A stretch of 64,000 bases of DNA, from NCBI RefSeq assembly GCF_900188125.1, contig NZ_FZOW01000004.1, forward strand, positions 1-64,000, in the 5' to 3' direction. The DNA is from Rhodococcoides kyotonense (lineage in GTDB: Bacteria > Actinomycetota > Actinomycetes > Mycobacteriales > Mycobacteriaceae). The translations under genes and the position numbers were made by a program. This document shows, piece by piece, positions 27,786 to 35,248 of this stretch. The notes below the pieces were generated by a model. The model saw only the letters and a program-made list of their open reading frames with translations, made no database searches and had not been told where the DNA came from. Each line of letters opens with the position of its first letter. The first letter of the stretch is position 1.

Positions 27786-27819
27786 AACGGCGGCAACCAC
27801 CGAAGTGGTTGCCGCCGTT
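27786..27819 (-). terminator. Terminator of lpdA
   Basis: A perfect 15-bp stem (arms 27786-27800 and 27805-27819, GC-rich) closes a CGAA loop, 14 nt after the lpdA stop on the minus strand. The rest of 27543-27832 holds no recognisable gene. Confidence 0.85.
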
Positions 27820-27832
27820 GGAGAGAGCTGGA

Positions 27833-29236
27833 TCAGAAGTTGATCATGTGGCCCGCGAGGCCGTGGATGGCCTCCTGCAGTGCCTCCGACAGCGTCGGGT
27901 GCGTGTGGACGTTGCGGGCCAGCTCGTTGACCGTCAGGTCCCACTTCTGCGCGAGGGTGAGCTCGGGCAGCAGCTCCGAGACGTCCGGGCCGATGAGGTG
28001 TCCGCCGATGAGCTCGCCGTACTTGGTGTCGGCGATGAGCTTGACGAAGCCGGTGGAATCACCGAGTCCGTGTGCCTTGCCGTTGGCGGCGAATGGGAAG
28101 TTCGCGACCTTGATGTCACGACCCTCGGCGCGGGCCTGCTCCTCGGTCAGACCGAAGCTGGCGACCTGCGGCTGGCAGAACGTCGCACGAGGCATCATGC
28201 GGTAATCGTCGATCGGCAGCGTCTCGGCTCCGCCGATGGTCTCGGCGGCGACGACGCCCTGTGCCTCTGCGACGTGCGCGAGCTGCAGCTTCGCGGTGAC
28301 GTCGCCGATGGCGTAGATGTGCGGCACGTTGGTCTGCATGGTCGAGGTGATGCCGATGGCACCACGATCGGTCAGCGCGACGCCGGTCTTCTCGAGCCCG
28401 AAGCCCTCGACGCGCGGCGCGAAGCCGACGGACTGCATGACCTTGTCGACGGTGACGGTCTCGACCTCACCGGACTTGTTGTTCTTGATCGCGACGGTCA
28501 CCTTGGATCCGTCGTCGTCGATCGACTGCACGGCAGCACCGGTGACGACCTTGACGCCGAGCTTCTTGTACTGCTTCTCGATTTCCTTCGAGACGTCGGC
28601 GTCCTCGTTGGGGAGCGCGCGATCGAGGAACTCGACGATGGTGACGTCGACTCCGTAGTTCTTCAGGACGTATCCGAACTCCATGCCGATGGCGCCTGCG
28701 CCGACGATGAGGATCGATCCGGGCAGGTCCCGGGTCATGATCTGCTCTTCGTAGGTGACGACGTTCTTGCTCAGCTCGGTGCCGGGGAGCAGCTTGGTGG
28801 TGCTGCCGGTGGCGATGATCGCGTTGTCGAACGTGACCGTCTCCGTGCCGCCCTTGCTGAGCTCGACCTCGATGGTGTTGGCGTCGGTGAACGTGCCGGT
28901 GCCGTCGTACTCGGGGATCTTGTTCTTCTTCATCAAGAAGTGGATGCCCTTGACGCGTCCCTCGGCCACCTTGCGGCTTCGGTCGAAGGCAGCACCGAAG
29001 TCGAAGCTCGCCTCTCCCGAGATGCCGAAGAGCTTGGCCTCTTTGGTGAAGAGGTGCGCCAGCTCGGCGTTACGGAGAAGAGCCTTGGACGGGATGCAGC
29101 CGACGTTCAGGCACACACCGCCCCAGTACTTCTTCTCGATGATGGCAGTGCTCAGGCCCAGTTGTGCCGCGCGGATAGCAGCGACGTACCCACCGGGGCC
29201 GGCTCCGAGGACAACGACGTCATAGTGTGAGGTCAC
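27833..29236 (-). CDS. lpdA: Dihydrolipoamide dehydrogenase (E3)
   Basis: A 467-aa FAD disulfide reductase that reoxidises dihydrolipoyl groups of pyruvate and 2-oxoglutarate dehydrogenases with NAD+. The FAD site is [21 protein letters not shown]. The redox disulfide is C42-LNVG-C47 in [10 protein letters not shown]. The NAD site is [18 protein letters not shown]. The C-terminal interface has the catalytic His-Glu region [16 protein letters not shown]. Length and motifs fit a housekeeping Lpd. It starts at GTG after GGGGAC and ends before a strong terminator. It is probably transcribed alone. Confidence 0.95.
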   Translation of the reverse strand: MTSHYDVVVLGAGPGGYVAAIRAAQLGLSTAIIEKKYWGGVCLNVGCIPSKALLRNAELAHLFTKEAKLFGISGEASFDFGAAFDRSRKVAEGRVKGIHFLMKKNKIPEYDGTGTFTDANTIEVELSKGGTETVTFDNAIIATGSTTKLLPGTELSKNVVTYEEQIMTRDLPGSILIVGAGAIGMEFGYVLKNYGVDVTIVEFLDRALPNEDADVSKEIEKQYKKLGVKVVTGAAVQSIDDDGSKVTVAIKNNKSGEVETVTVDKVMQSVGFAPRVEGFGLEKTGVALTDRGAIGITSTMQTNVPHIYAIGDVTAKLQLAHVAEAQGVVAAETIGGAETLPIDDYRMMPRATFCQPQVASFGLTEEQARAEGRDIKVANFPFAANGKAHGLGDSTGFVKLIADTKYGELIGGHLIGPDVSELLPELTLAQKWDLTVNELARNVHTHPTLSEALQEAIHGLAGHMINF

Positions 29237-29304
29237 GAGTCCCCAGGGTAGTACCGTCGTGTATCACTGTCTCGAGATGGTCCCGTTACCGGCCGGTAGG
29301 CCTG

Positions 29305-29955
29305 TTACCCCGACACCGCCATACCTCCCTTGACGATCAACACCACCGACACGACACCGAGCACGATGTAGATGATCGACGCACTGTGGCTCACGAGCCA
29401 CTCACGCCACGACCGTTGCAGCGCTTCGGCTTTCGCCCCGGAACGCGCGAGTACGACGAGCGGAGCCGCGATCCCCAGCGTCGCGACGACGACCCACACG
29501 ACCGCGGCGCCGACGGCTTCGGGCCCATGCAGCTCGAGCAAGGTCAGCTCCGCGACGGCGACCGTGACCAGTGCGTAGTTGGGCACCCACAGGCCGAGCA
29601 GAAAAGCAGCGACGACGCCGACGCGATCGAGGCCTTGCAGCCACTTCGGAGTCGTCGGCTCATGCCTGCGCTGTCGAATCCAGAGAACGACGACGAACAG
29701 AGCGAGCAGTATCCCGACGACCAACTCGATCCACGCCATGGCATGCCCGGTCGACTTGGCGCGAGGGCCTGGAGGCAACAGCGTCGCCGCGAGAATCATG
29801 ACGACGGCAAGGGCAGTGACGTATCCCGCGATGTAGGCGGCGAGGACCAGCCTCCCACGCTCCGTCGCAGCCAACAGGAACGCCGGGACGAGCGACCACG
29901 GCCACACCATGACGACCAACCCCACGAGTGTGAACGTCAGCGCATGGGCCGTCAT
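29305..29955 (-). CDS. GAP-family (Sap-like) membrane protein
   Basis: A 216-aa protein with about six transmembrane helices, beginning MTAHALTFTLVGLVVMVWPWSLVPAFLLAAT. A basic cytoplasmic loop, RQRRHEPTTPKWLQGLDRV, follows the third helix. The pattern fits the GAP/sulfolipid-addressing (Sap) family of mycobacterial lipid-transport partners. The start overlaps a GGAGG too closely for a normal ribosome site, so an internal Met or a leaderless start is possible. It is divergent from the prolyl oligopeptidase gene with only 36 nt between. The lipid partner is unknown. Confidence 0.7.
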   Translation of the reverse strand: MTAHALTFTLVGLVVMVWPWSLVPAFLLAATERGRLVLAAYIAGYVTALAVVMILAATLLPPGPRAKSTGHAMAWIELVVGILLALFVVVLWIRQRRHEPTTPKWLQGLDRVGVVAAFLLGLWVPNYALVTVAVAELTLLELHGPEAVGAAVVWVVVATLGIAAPLVVLARSGAKAEALQRSWREWLVSHSASIIYIVLGVVSVVLIVKGGMAVSG

Positions 29956-29991
29956 CCTCCAGCACAGTACTCGCGCAGGTAGAAAGAAAGC

Positions 29992-32082
29992 ATGAGCATC
30001 GCCGAAGACCCGTACCTGTGGCTCGAAGAGGTCACCGACGACACAGCCCTCGACTGGGTTCGCACTCGTAACGCCGCCACCACCGACAGTCTCGCCGGCG
30101 ACGAGTTCGACGCCATCGAAGCCCGCATCCGCGAGGTCCTCGACACCGACGCCCGCATCCCGTACGCGCGGCACCGCGGCGACTACCTCTACAACTTCTG
30201 GCGCGACGCGACGCATGTGCGCGGGCTGTGGCGTCGCACGACGATGGAGGAATACCGTACGGACTCCCCCGAGTGGGACGTGTTGCTCGACCTCGACGCG
30301 ATCGCCGACGCCGAAGGCGAGAACTGGGTCTGGAGCGGCGCGCAGGTTCTGCGCCCGGACCAGAAGATCGCATTGGTGACGCTGTCACGCGGTGGCGCCG
30401 ACGCTACCGTCGTACGCGAATTCGACTTGACCACACGCACTTTCGAGGATGGCGGCTTCTACGTACCCGAAGCCAAGACCGACATCGGATGGATCGACGC
30501 CGACACCGTATACATCGGCACCGACTTCGGCGACGGCTCGCTGACGGACTCCGGCTACCCGCGGATCGCCAAGAAATGGACACGCGGCACCGACCTGTCG
30601 GAGGCCGAGACGGTGTTCGAAGGCAAGGCGTCGGACATCTCGATCTCGGCATGGCACGATCGCACGCCCGGGTTCGAACGCGACTTCGTCCAACGCGCCA
30701 CCGACTTCTACAATGCCGAGCTCTACCTCGTCCGCAGTGACGACAAGAGCGGTGACGAGCTTGTTCTCGTCGACGTTCCGACGGACGCGACGGCATCCGC
30801 CCACGGACAGTGGCTGCTGGTGCGCACGATGACGGACTGGACCGTCGGCGACACGACATACCCGGCGGGCGCGCTGCTCGCCACGGACTTCGACGCGTTC
30901 GTCGGCGGCAGCCGGGACCTGACGGTGCTGTTCGCGCCCGACGAGCACCGATCACTGCATCAGTGGGCATGGACCGAGAACCACCTGCTGGTCGTGACGC
31001 TCGTCGACGTCGCGACCGAGCTGCGAGTTCTCACGCCGCGCGGAGGCCACTGGGAAGACCGACCGCTCACCGGCCTGCCGGAACTGACGTCGATCGAGAT
31101 CGTCGGCACCGACTCCGAGGAGAACGGCGACGAATTCTTCCTGTCGTCGAGCGGCTATCTGACACCGGCGACTCTGCTGTACGGAACCGTCGGCGGAGGC
31201 GTCGAGACGCTGAAGCAAGCGCCGTCGTTCTTCGACACCACCGGATTGGCCGTCGTACAGCATTTCGCGACGTCGGAAGACGGCACGAGGATTCCGTACT
31301 TCGTCGTTCGGAAGCAGGACGCAGCTGGTCAATCCGGTCACTCCGCAGGCTCCGCTCCTGCTCCGGGACCCACACTGCTCTACGGCTACGGCGGGTTCGA
31401 GATCTCGATGACGCCGTCGTACAGCGGCGCGACGGGCTTGGCGTGGCTGGAGCGAGGCGGCACGTACGTCGTCGCGAACATCCGCGGCGGCGGTGAGTAC
31501 GGACCCGAGTGGCACACGCAGGTGCTTCGCGCCGGGCGGCACAAGGTGCACGAGGACTTCGCGGCCGTCGCACGCGATCTCGTCGAACGCGGCATCACGA
31601 CGCCCGGGCAGCTGGGCGCGCAGGGCGGCAGCAACGGCGGTCTGCTGATGGGCATCATGCTGACGAAGTATCCGGAGCTGTTCGGGGCCATCGTCTGCCA
31701 AGTTCCGTTGCTGGACATGAAGCGTTATCACCTGCTTCTGGCCGGAGCGTCGTGGGTCGCCGAGTACGGCAACCCGGACGATCCCGAAGAATGGGCGTTC
31801 ATCTCCGAGTACTCGCCGTACCAGAACATCGTCGGGCCCGAGGAGAAGAACTACCCACCGATCCTCGTCGCGACGTCGACGCGTGACGACCGAGTCCACC
31901 CTGGTCACGCACGCAAGATGGCTGCGCGACTCGAAGAACTCGGCCAGGACGTGCGCTACTTCGAGAACATCGAGGGCGGCCACGGCGGTGCGGCGGACAA
32001 CGCGCAGTTGGCGTTCAAGACGACGCTGTCCTTCCAGTTCCTGTGGACGACCCTCAGCGCAAAGAACGAGCTCAACGCTTGA
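29992..32082 (+). CDS. Prolyl oligopeptidase family serine peptidase (S9A)
   Basis: A 696-aa S9A peptidase. An N-terminal seven-bladed propeller region covers about residues 10-400. The alpha/beta hydrolase domain has Ser547 in GAQGGSNGGLL, Asp632 in TSTRDDRVHPGHA and His664 in IEGGHGG. The segment YGYGGFEISMTPSYSG and NIRGGGEYGPEWH support S9A rather than S9B/C. No signal peptide is seen, so it is probably cytoplasmic and cuts short peptides after proline or basic residues. ATG 29992 follows GAAAGAAAG. The last 11 nt overlap the convergent hydrolase gene. Confidence 0.92.
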   Translation: MSIAEDPYLWLEEVTDDTALDWVRTRNAATTDSLAGDEFDAIEARIREVLDTDARIPYARHRGDYLYNFWRDATHVRGLWRRTTMEEYRTDSPEWDVLLDLDAIADAEGENWVWSGAQVLRPDQKIALVTLSRGGADATVVREFDLTTRTFEDGGFYVPEAKTDIGWIDADTVYIGTDFGDGSLTDSGYPRIAKKWTRGTDLSEAETVFEGKASDISISAWHDRTPGFERDFVQRATDFYNAELYLVRSDDKSGDELVLVDVPTDATASAHGQWLLVRTMTDWTVGDTTYPAGALLATDFDAFVGGSRDLTVLFAPDEHRSLHQWAWTENHLLVVTLVDVATELRVLTPRGGHWEDRPLTGLPELTSIEIVGTDSEENGDEFFLSSSGYLTPATLLYGTVGGGVETLKQAPSFFDTTGLAVVQHFATSEDGTRIPYFVVRKQDAAGQSGHSAGSAPAPGPTLLYGYGGFEISMTPSYSGATGLAWLERGGTYVVANIRGGGEYGPEWHTQVLRAGRHKVHEDFAAVARDLVERGITTPGQLGAQGGSNGGLLMGIMLTKYPELFGAIVCQVPLLDMKRYHLLLAGASWVAEYGNPDDPEEWAFISEYSPYQNIVGPEEKNYPPILVATSTRDDRVHPGHARKMAARLEELGQDVRYFENIEGGHGGAADNAQLAFKTTLSFQFLWTTLSAKNELNA

Positions 32083-32920
32083 ACCATTCGACGACCTCGT
32101 CGACGACGGTCTCCGGCTGACGGATCCACTCGATGTGCCCGCGCGGCGATTCGAGGTGCCGGGTGGTGATGTCGGCGCGCGGGAACTTCGTCAGCAAGTT
32201 CTGCATCGAGCTGCGGGGCGCCATGTCGTCGCCGGCCAGCGTGATGGCGAGGATCGGCAGCTTCAGCCTGCCGATCCTCTCCTCGTAGTCGATGTCCGCG
32301 CCCGTCGGCTCGATCTTCCCGGTGCGTGCGAAGCGAGACCAGTCGTCGATCAGCACCTTGGATTGACGGCCGAACCCGCCGATGTCGATGCGGTCCCCCG
32401 GCCAGAATCCGGCGATGCTGCTGGTCAGCGACATCGCGGCGGCTCCGACGAACAGCGACGCACCCCGTGCGACGCCGAATCCTCGGTGGAACGGCGAGCC
32501 CGACGCGACGAGTATCAGCCCACCCAGACGACCTCGGATGCGTGAGCTGTACAACGACGCCAGCTGGCCACCCATGCTGTGGCCGAGCGCGTACGGGGTC
32601 GCGTCGGGAAATCGCTCGCGGACCACCTCGAAGACTGCAGGGAAATCGACGGATACGAGCTCGTGGTAGCCGTACGTGCTGGCGCTGCTCGGCTTCGGCC
32701 TGCTGTCGCCCTGGCCTCTCAGGTCGGCGAGGGCGACGTGCATCCCCCGACTCGTGAGGCGTTCGGCGAACAGCCGGTAGTAGCCGGCCGGAATGCCCAA
32801 CCCCGGCAGCACGACGACGACCGGAGCATCCAGCCTCGGCGCATTCGAGGATTCGAACAGCATCACGGGCACGGTCGACCCGTCGGGCATCTGAATCGGA
32901 ACGGTCTCCACGAACGCCAA
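32072..32920 (-). CDS. Alpha/beta hydrolase
   Basis: A 282-aa serine hydrolase with GHSMGG at residues 123-128 (nucleophile Ser125). The oxyanion-side loop is VVVVLPGLGIPAGYYRLFAERL and the acid region AITLAGDDMAPRS. The C-terminal His is probably in RGHIEWI. The LADLRGQGDSRP segment is like lipase- or lysophospholipase-type (Hydrolase_4) proteins. It starts 18 nt before the terminator hairpin of the small-peptide gene and overlaps the convergent peptidase gene by 11 nt. The substrate is unknown. Confidence 0.85.
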   Translation of the reverse strand: MAFVETVPIQMPDGSTVPVMLFESSNAPRLDAPVVVVLPGLGIPAGYYRLFAERLTSRGMHVALADLRGQGDSRPKPSSASTYGYHELVSVDFPAVFEVVRERFPDATPYALGHSMGGQLASLYSSRIRGRLGGLILVASGSPFHRGFGVARGASLFVGAAAMSLTSSIAGFWPGDRIDIGGFGRQSKVLIDDWSRFARTGKIEPTGADIDYEERIGRLKLPILAITLAGDDMAPRSSMQNLLTKFPRADITTRHLESPRGHIEWIRQPETVVDEVVEWFKR

Positions 32921-32937
32921 GGGTAGAGCGCGAAAAG

Positions 32938-32982
32938 ACGTCGGCGGGGGCCAACCTTCGAAAGGTTGGCCCCCGCCGACGT
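32938..32982 (-). terminator. Strong hairpin downstream of 30-aa peptide gene
   Basis: A perfect 21-bp GC-rich stem (arms 32938-32958 and 32962-32982) encloses a CGA loop. It lies 25 nt after the stop of the 30-codon gene and just before the hydrolase start, insulating one from the other. Confidence 0.88.
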
Positions 32983-33007
32983 AGGAGGCTTCGAGAAAGA
33001 GCGCGAC

Positions 33008-33100
33008 TTACGTGACCGGCGTTTCGGGTGCCTCCGCACTGCCGGAGAACAGCAACGCGAGCAGGGCGAGCAGGCCGGAGGTGTCGAGTTCTGCAGACAT
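33008..33100 (-). CDS. 30-aa hydrophobic peptide, candidate cell-wall channel-type
   Basis: A tiny gene: ATG 33100, AAGGAG nine bases upstream, stop TAA, and a strong terminator 25 nt downstream. The peptide begins MSAELDTSGLLALLALLFSG and ends with a polar tail SAEAPETPVT. A short acidic start, one hydrophobic stretch and a Ser/Thr-rich end are visible; there is no classical signal peptide. It is the last of three small genes around ppk2. By size and place it recalls corynebacterial PorA/PorH, but no sequence identity to them is claimed. It is too short for domain assignment. Confidence 0.6.
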   Translation of the reverse strand: MSAELDTSGLLALLALLFSGSAEAPETPVT

Positions 33101-33308
33101 GAAATGAGCTCCTTCTATTCGAGGGTTCTATTCCGTTGGAGTGACGGTAACGAAACAATCACTGCCGATTACGTTTCTATCAAGCCGAATAGCGAGTTGG
33201 CTAGGGTCTCGACGAGAAAAGTCAGAAAGCAGCAAATTCGCAGCTAAACCCGAACAATACTTCATCGGGTACTTCCACAGACACTTCCACCACACTTCCA
33301 CAGACGCG

Positions 33309-33345
33309 ACGAGGCGCCGCGACTCGATGAGTCACGGCGCCTCGT
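33309..33345 (-). terminator. Terminator of 37-aa peptide gene
   Basis: Arms 33309-33325 and 33329-33345 pair over 17 bases with one mismatch around GAT. They lie 22 nt after the stop of the small gene at 33367-33480. The remainder of 33101-33366 presumably carries the promoter of the next small gene. Confidence 0.82.
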
Positions 33346-33366
33346 ACCGAGCGAGCTGGGCCTATA

Positions 33367-33480
33367 TCAGGCTGCGCTGCCCGAGGTCAGAGCGCCGACG
33401 ATCTGATCGACGATAGCGTCGACGATTCCGTCGTAGACGCCGGAGACGATGTCACCAAGGAAAGTTGCTGCCGAACCCAT
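33367..33480 (-). CDS. 37-aa amphipathic peptide, candidate cell-wall channel-type
   Basis: ATG 33480 stands five bases after an excellent GGAGGAGAA ribosome site, and the stop TGA is followed by a terminator. The product begins MGSAATFLGDIVSGVYDG and continues with IVDAIVDQIVGALTSG. It has Asp at regular spacing among Ile, Val and Gly, as expected for an amphipathic helix. Corynebacterium PorA (about 45 aa, also acidic and amphipathic, made without a signal peptide) is encoded next to a ppk2 gene. The analogy is by size, character and neighbourhood only. It is 163 nt downstream of the ppk2 stop on the same strand, with its own promoter region likely. Confidence 0.68.
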   Translation of the reverse strand: MGSAATFLGDIVSGVYDGIVDAIVDQIVGALTSGSAA

Positions 33481-33536
33481 GTATTTCTCCTCCAGTTGTA
33501 ATGCTCGGTCGCCACGTCACGACCAGTCTCCTTTTT

Positions 33537-33559
33537 ACCTCATATCGGTCGACGAGGTA
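33537..33559. promoter_or_regulatory. Inverted repeat upstream of 37-aa peptide gene
   Basis: TACCTC (33537-33542) and GAGGTA (33554-33559) form an inverted repeat about 60 nt before the ATG. It contains a GGTAACG (33556-33562) like that upstream of the first small gene (33146-33152). It may be an operator; promoter elements were not fixed. Confidence 0.4.
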
Positions 33560-33643
33560 ACGGCGGGACCACGAATTCGGTAAATAAACCTGAACCGTCC
33601 GAATTTTTCGTGACCGTTTCGACATACAGCTATTGCGAAGTAA

Positions 33644-34555
33644 TCATTCGCCGATCACGTCACGAGCCCGTCCCACCAACAGCGGGTCGGTTTCGCCGAC
33701 GATCTCCTGATCCTTGTTCGCATAATCGAACTTGTTGAGCACGAAGCGCATCGCATTGAGCCGAGCGCGCTTCTTGTCGTTGCTCTTGACGATGGTCCAC
33801 GGCGCGATGTCCGTGTCCGTGGCCCGGAAGCTCTCTTCCTTGGCAGCCGTGTAGGCGTCCCACTTGTCCAACGACGCCAGATCCATCGGCGACAGCTTCC
33901 ACTGCCGGACCGGATCGACCTGCCGGATCGCGAACCGCGTCCGCTGCTCGAGCTGTGACACCGAGAACCAGAACTTGGTGAGGCTGATGCCGTCGTCGAC
34001 CAGCATTTGCTCGAAAAGCGGCGCCTGACGCACGAACCGCGCATGCTGGTCCTCGTCACAGAATCCCATCACCCGTTCGACGCCAGCGCGGTTGTACCAG
34101 GAGCGGTCGAACATGACGATCTCACCCGCGGCGGGCAGATGCTGGATGTAGCGCTGGAAGTACCACTCCGTGGACTCTCTGGCCGACGGCTTCTCCAGCG
34201 CGACGACGCGTGCGCCGCGCGGATTCATGTGTTCCATGAATCGTTTGATCGTGCCGCCCTTGCCCGCGGCATCACGGCCCTCGAACACGATGACGTGGCG
34301 TCGACCGGTGTCCTTGGTCCACATCTGGAGCTTGAGCAGCTCGATCTGGAGCAGACGCTTCTGCAGGTCGTACTCGGCGCGTGACAGACGCTCGTCGTAC
34401 GGGTACCCCTCGCGCCAGGTGTCGACGACGCGACCGTCGGGAACCGTCAGCAGGACGGGATCGTCGTCGTCACTGTCGTCGACTGCGAAACCCGACGTGT
34501 CGGTGAGGTCGACGGCGCCTTCGAGATCACCGATCGAGCTGAAATCTTGAGTCAT
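33644..34555 (-). CDS. ppk2: Polyphosphate kinase 2
   Basis: A 303-aa PPK2-family kinase that transfers phosphate between polyphosphate and nucleotides. Walker A is FEGRDAAGKGG (residues 91-101) and Walker B FDRSWYNR with Asp149 or Asp150. The lid arginines lie in RQAPLFEQMLVDDG and RTRFAIRQVDP. The first 45 residues are an acidic extension (AVDDSDDDDP). Length and motifs fit class I, single-domain PPK2. Small-peptide genes flank it on both sides, the arrangement known for ppk2 beside porA-porH in C. glutamicum. No ppk1 is in the window. Confidence 0.93.
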   Translation of the reverse strand: MTQDFSSIGDLEGAVDLTDTSGFAVDDSDDDDPVLLTVPDGRVVDTWREGYPYDERLSRAEYDLQKRLLQIELLKLQMWTKDTGRRHVIVFEGRDAAGKGGTIKRFMEHMNPRGARVVALEKPSARESTEWYFQRYIQHLPAAGEIVMFDRSWYNRAGVERVMGFCDEDQHARFVRQAPLFEQMLVDDGISLTKFWFSVSQLEQRTRFAIRQVDPVRQWKLSPMDLASLDKWDAYTAAKEESFRATDTDIAPWTIVKSNDKKRARLNAMRFVLNKFDYANKDQEIVGETDPLLVGRARDVIGE

Positions 34556-34611
34556 GGCCGAAAAGCTAGCTTTCGGGGGGAACGAAACGGTGACGAAACC
34601 GTGAACACCGT

Positions 34612-34654
34612 CCGTGCGCCCTCTGCGTGATCACCTCACTCACAGGGCGCACGG
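34612..34654 (-). terminator. Terminator of 45-aa peptide gene
   Basis: CCGTGCGCCCT (34612-34622) pairs perfectly with AGGGCGCACGG (34644-34654), with a 21-nt loop. It lies 9 nt after the small-gene stop and separates it from ppk2. Confidence 0.75.
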
Positions 34655-34662
34655 AGGCGCTA

Positions 34663-34800
34663 CTACTCGCTGGATCCGGCGCTTCCGGTTCCGAGGAGTC
34701 CGCCCAGGAGAGCGCCGAGACCGGCACCGGCGCCTGCATCGCCTTCGCCCACACCGAGGATGGGTCCGAGGATGGCACCGAGGAGAGATCCGAGAAGCAT
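34663..34800 (-). CDS. 45-aa glycine/leucine-rich hydrophobic peptide
   Basis: ATG 34800 is preceded by GGAAGGACAC, and the stop TAG at 34663 is followed by a hairpin. The peptide starts MLLGSLLGAILGPILGVG, has an Ala-Gly-rich middle with one Glu and one Asp, then GALLGGLLGTGSAG and ends SSE. Two hydrophobic segments in 45 residues suggest a membrane or cell-wall peptide. It is upstream of ppk2 on the same strand and forms, with the genes at 33008 and 33367, a set of three very small products around that kinase. No family could be assigned. Confidence 0.6.
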   Translation of the reverse strand: MLLGSLLGAILGPILGVGEGDAGAGAGLGALLGGLLGTGSAGSSE

Positions 34801-35007
34801 GAGATGTGTCCTTCCGAGGGGGTAATGAAGCTGTCGAACGAAGCAAACAGTAGCGGGCGAAACATGCTGCGGCCTAGCTGGATTCGGAAAAAGACGGGAC
34901 GGTTGTTTTTGCTCGGATTCCGAGCTTACGGTCGGTGAAATCTTCAGGGTGGAGATGGGGGAAGTTCCCGATGTGCCGGGTGGTCCCGGCCGACCAGACT
35001 GCTATCC

Positions 35008-35211
35008 ATGACATACACCAACGCCCCGAAAGAGTTCGTCCGTTCCGATTCGCAGAAGATGGTCGCCGGTGTCTGCGGTGGCGTCGCCGAATACTTCGGC
35101 ATCGACGTCAACCTCGTCCGGGTCCTGACCGTCCTCGGCGCCTTCCTGTCCTTCGGCACCGTCGCCCTCGTCTACATCGCCGCGTGGATGCTGATGCCCG
35201 AACGTTCCTGA
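35008..35211 (+). CDS. PspC-domain membrane protein
   Basis: A 67-aa protein that is almost wholly one PspC domain: KEFVRSDSQKMVAGVCGGVAEYFGIDVNLVRVL, then a hydrophobic helix ending YIAAWMLMPE. Related proteins anchor phage-shock or other envelope-stress regulators, but many actinobacterial copies are free-standing. It is the first gene on the plus strand after the ppk2 cluster, 37 nt before the large regulator gene. There is no pspA nearby. Confidence 0.88.
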   Translation: MTYTNAPKEFVRSDSQKMVAGVCGGVAEYFGIDVNLVRVLTVLGAFLSFGTVALVYIAAWMLMPERS

Positions 35212-35248
35212 TGACCCAGCGCTGATGTTTTAGTAGCCTCACGGCACC

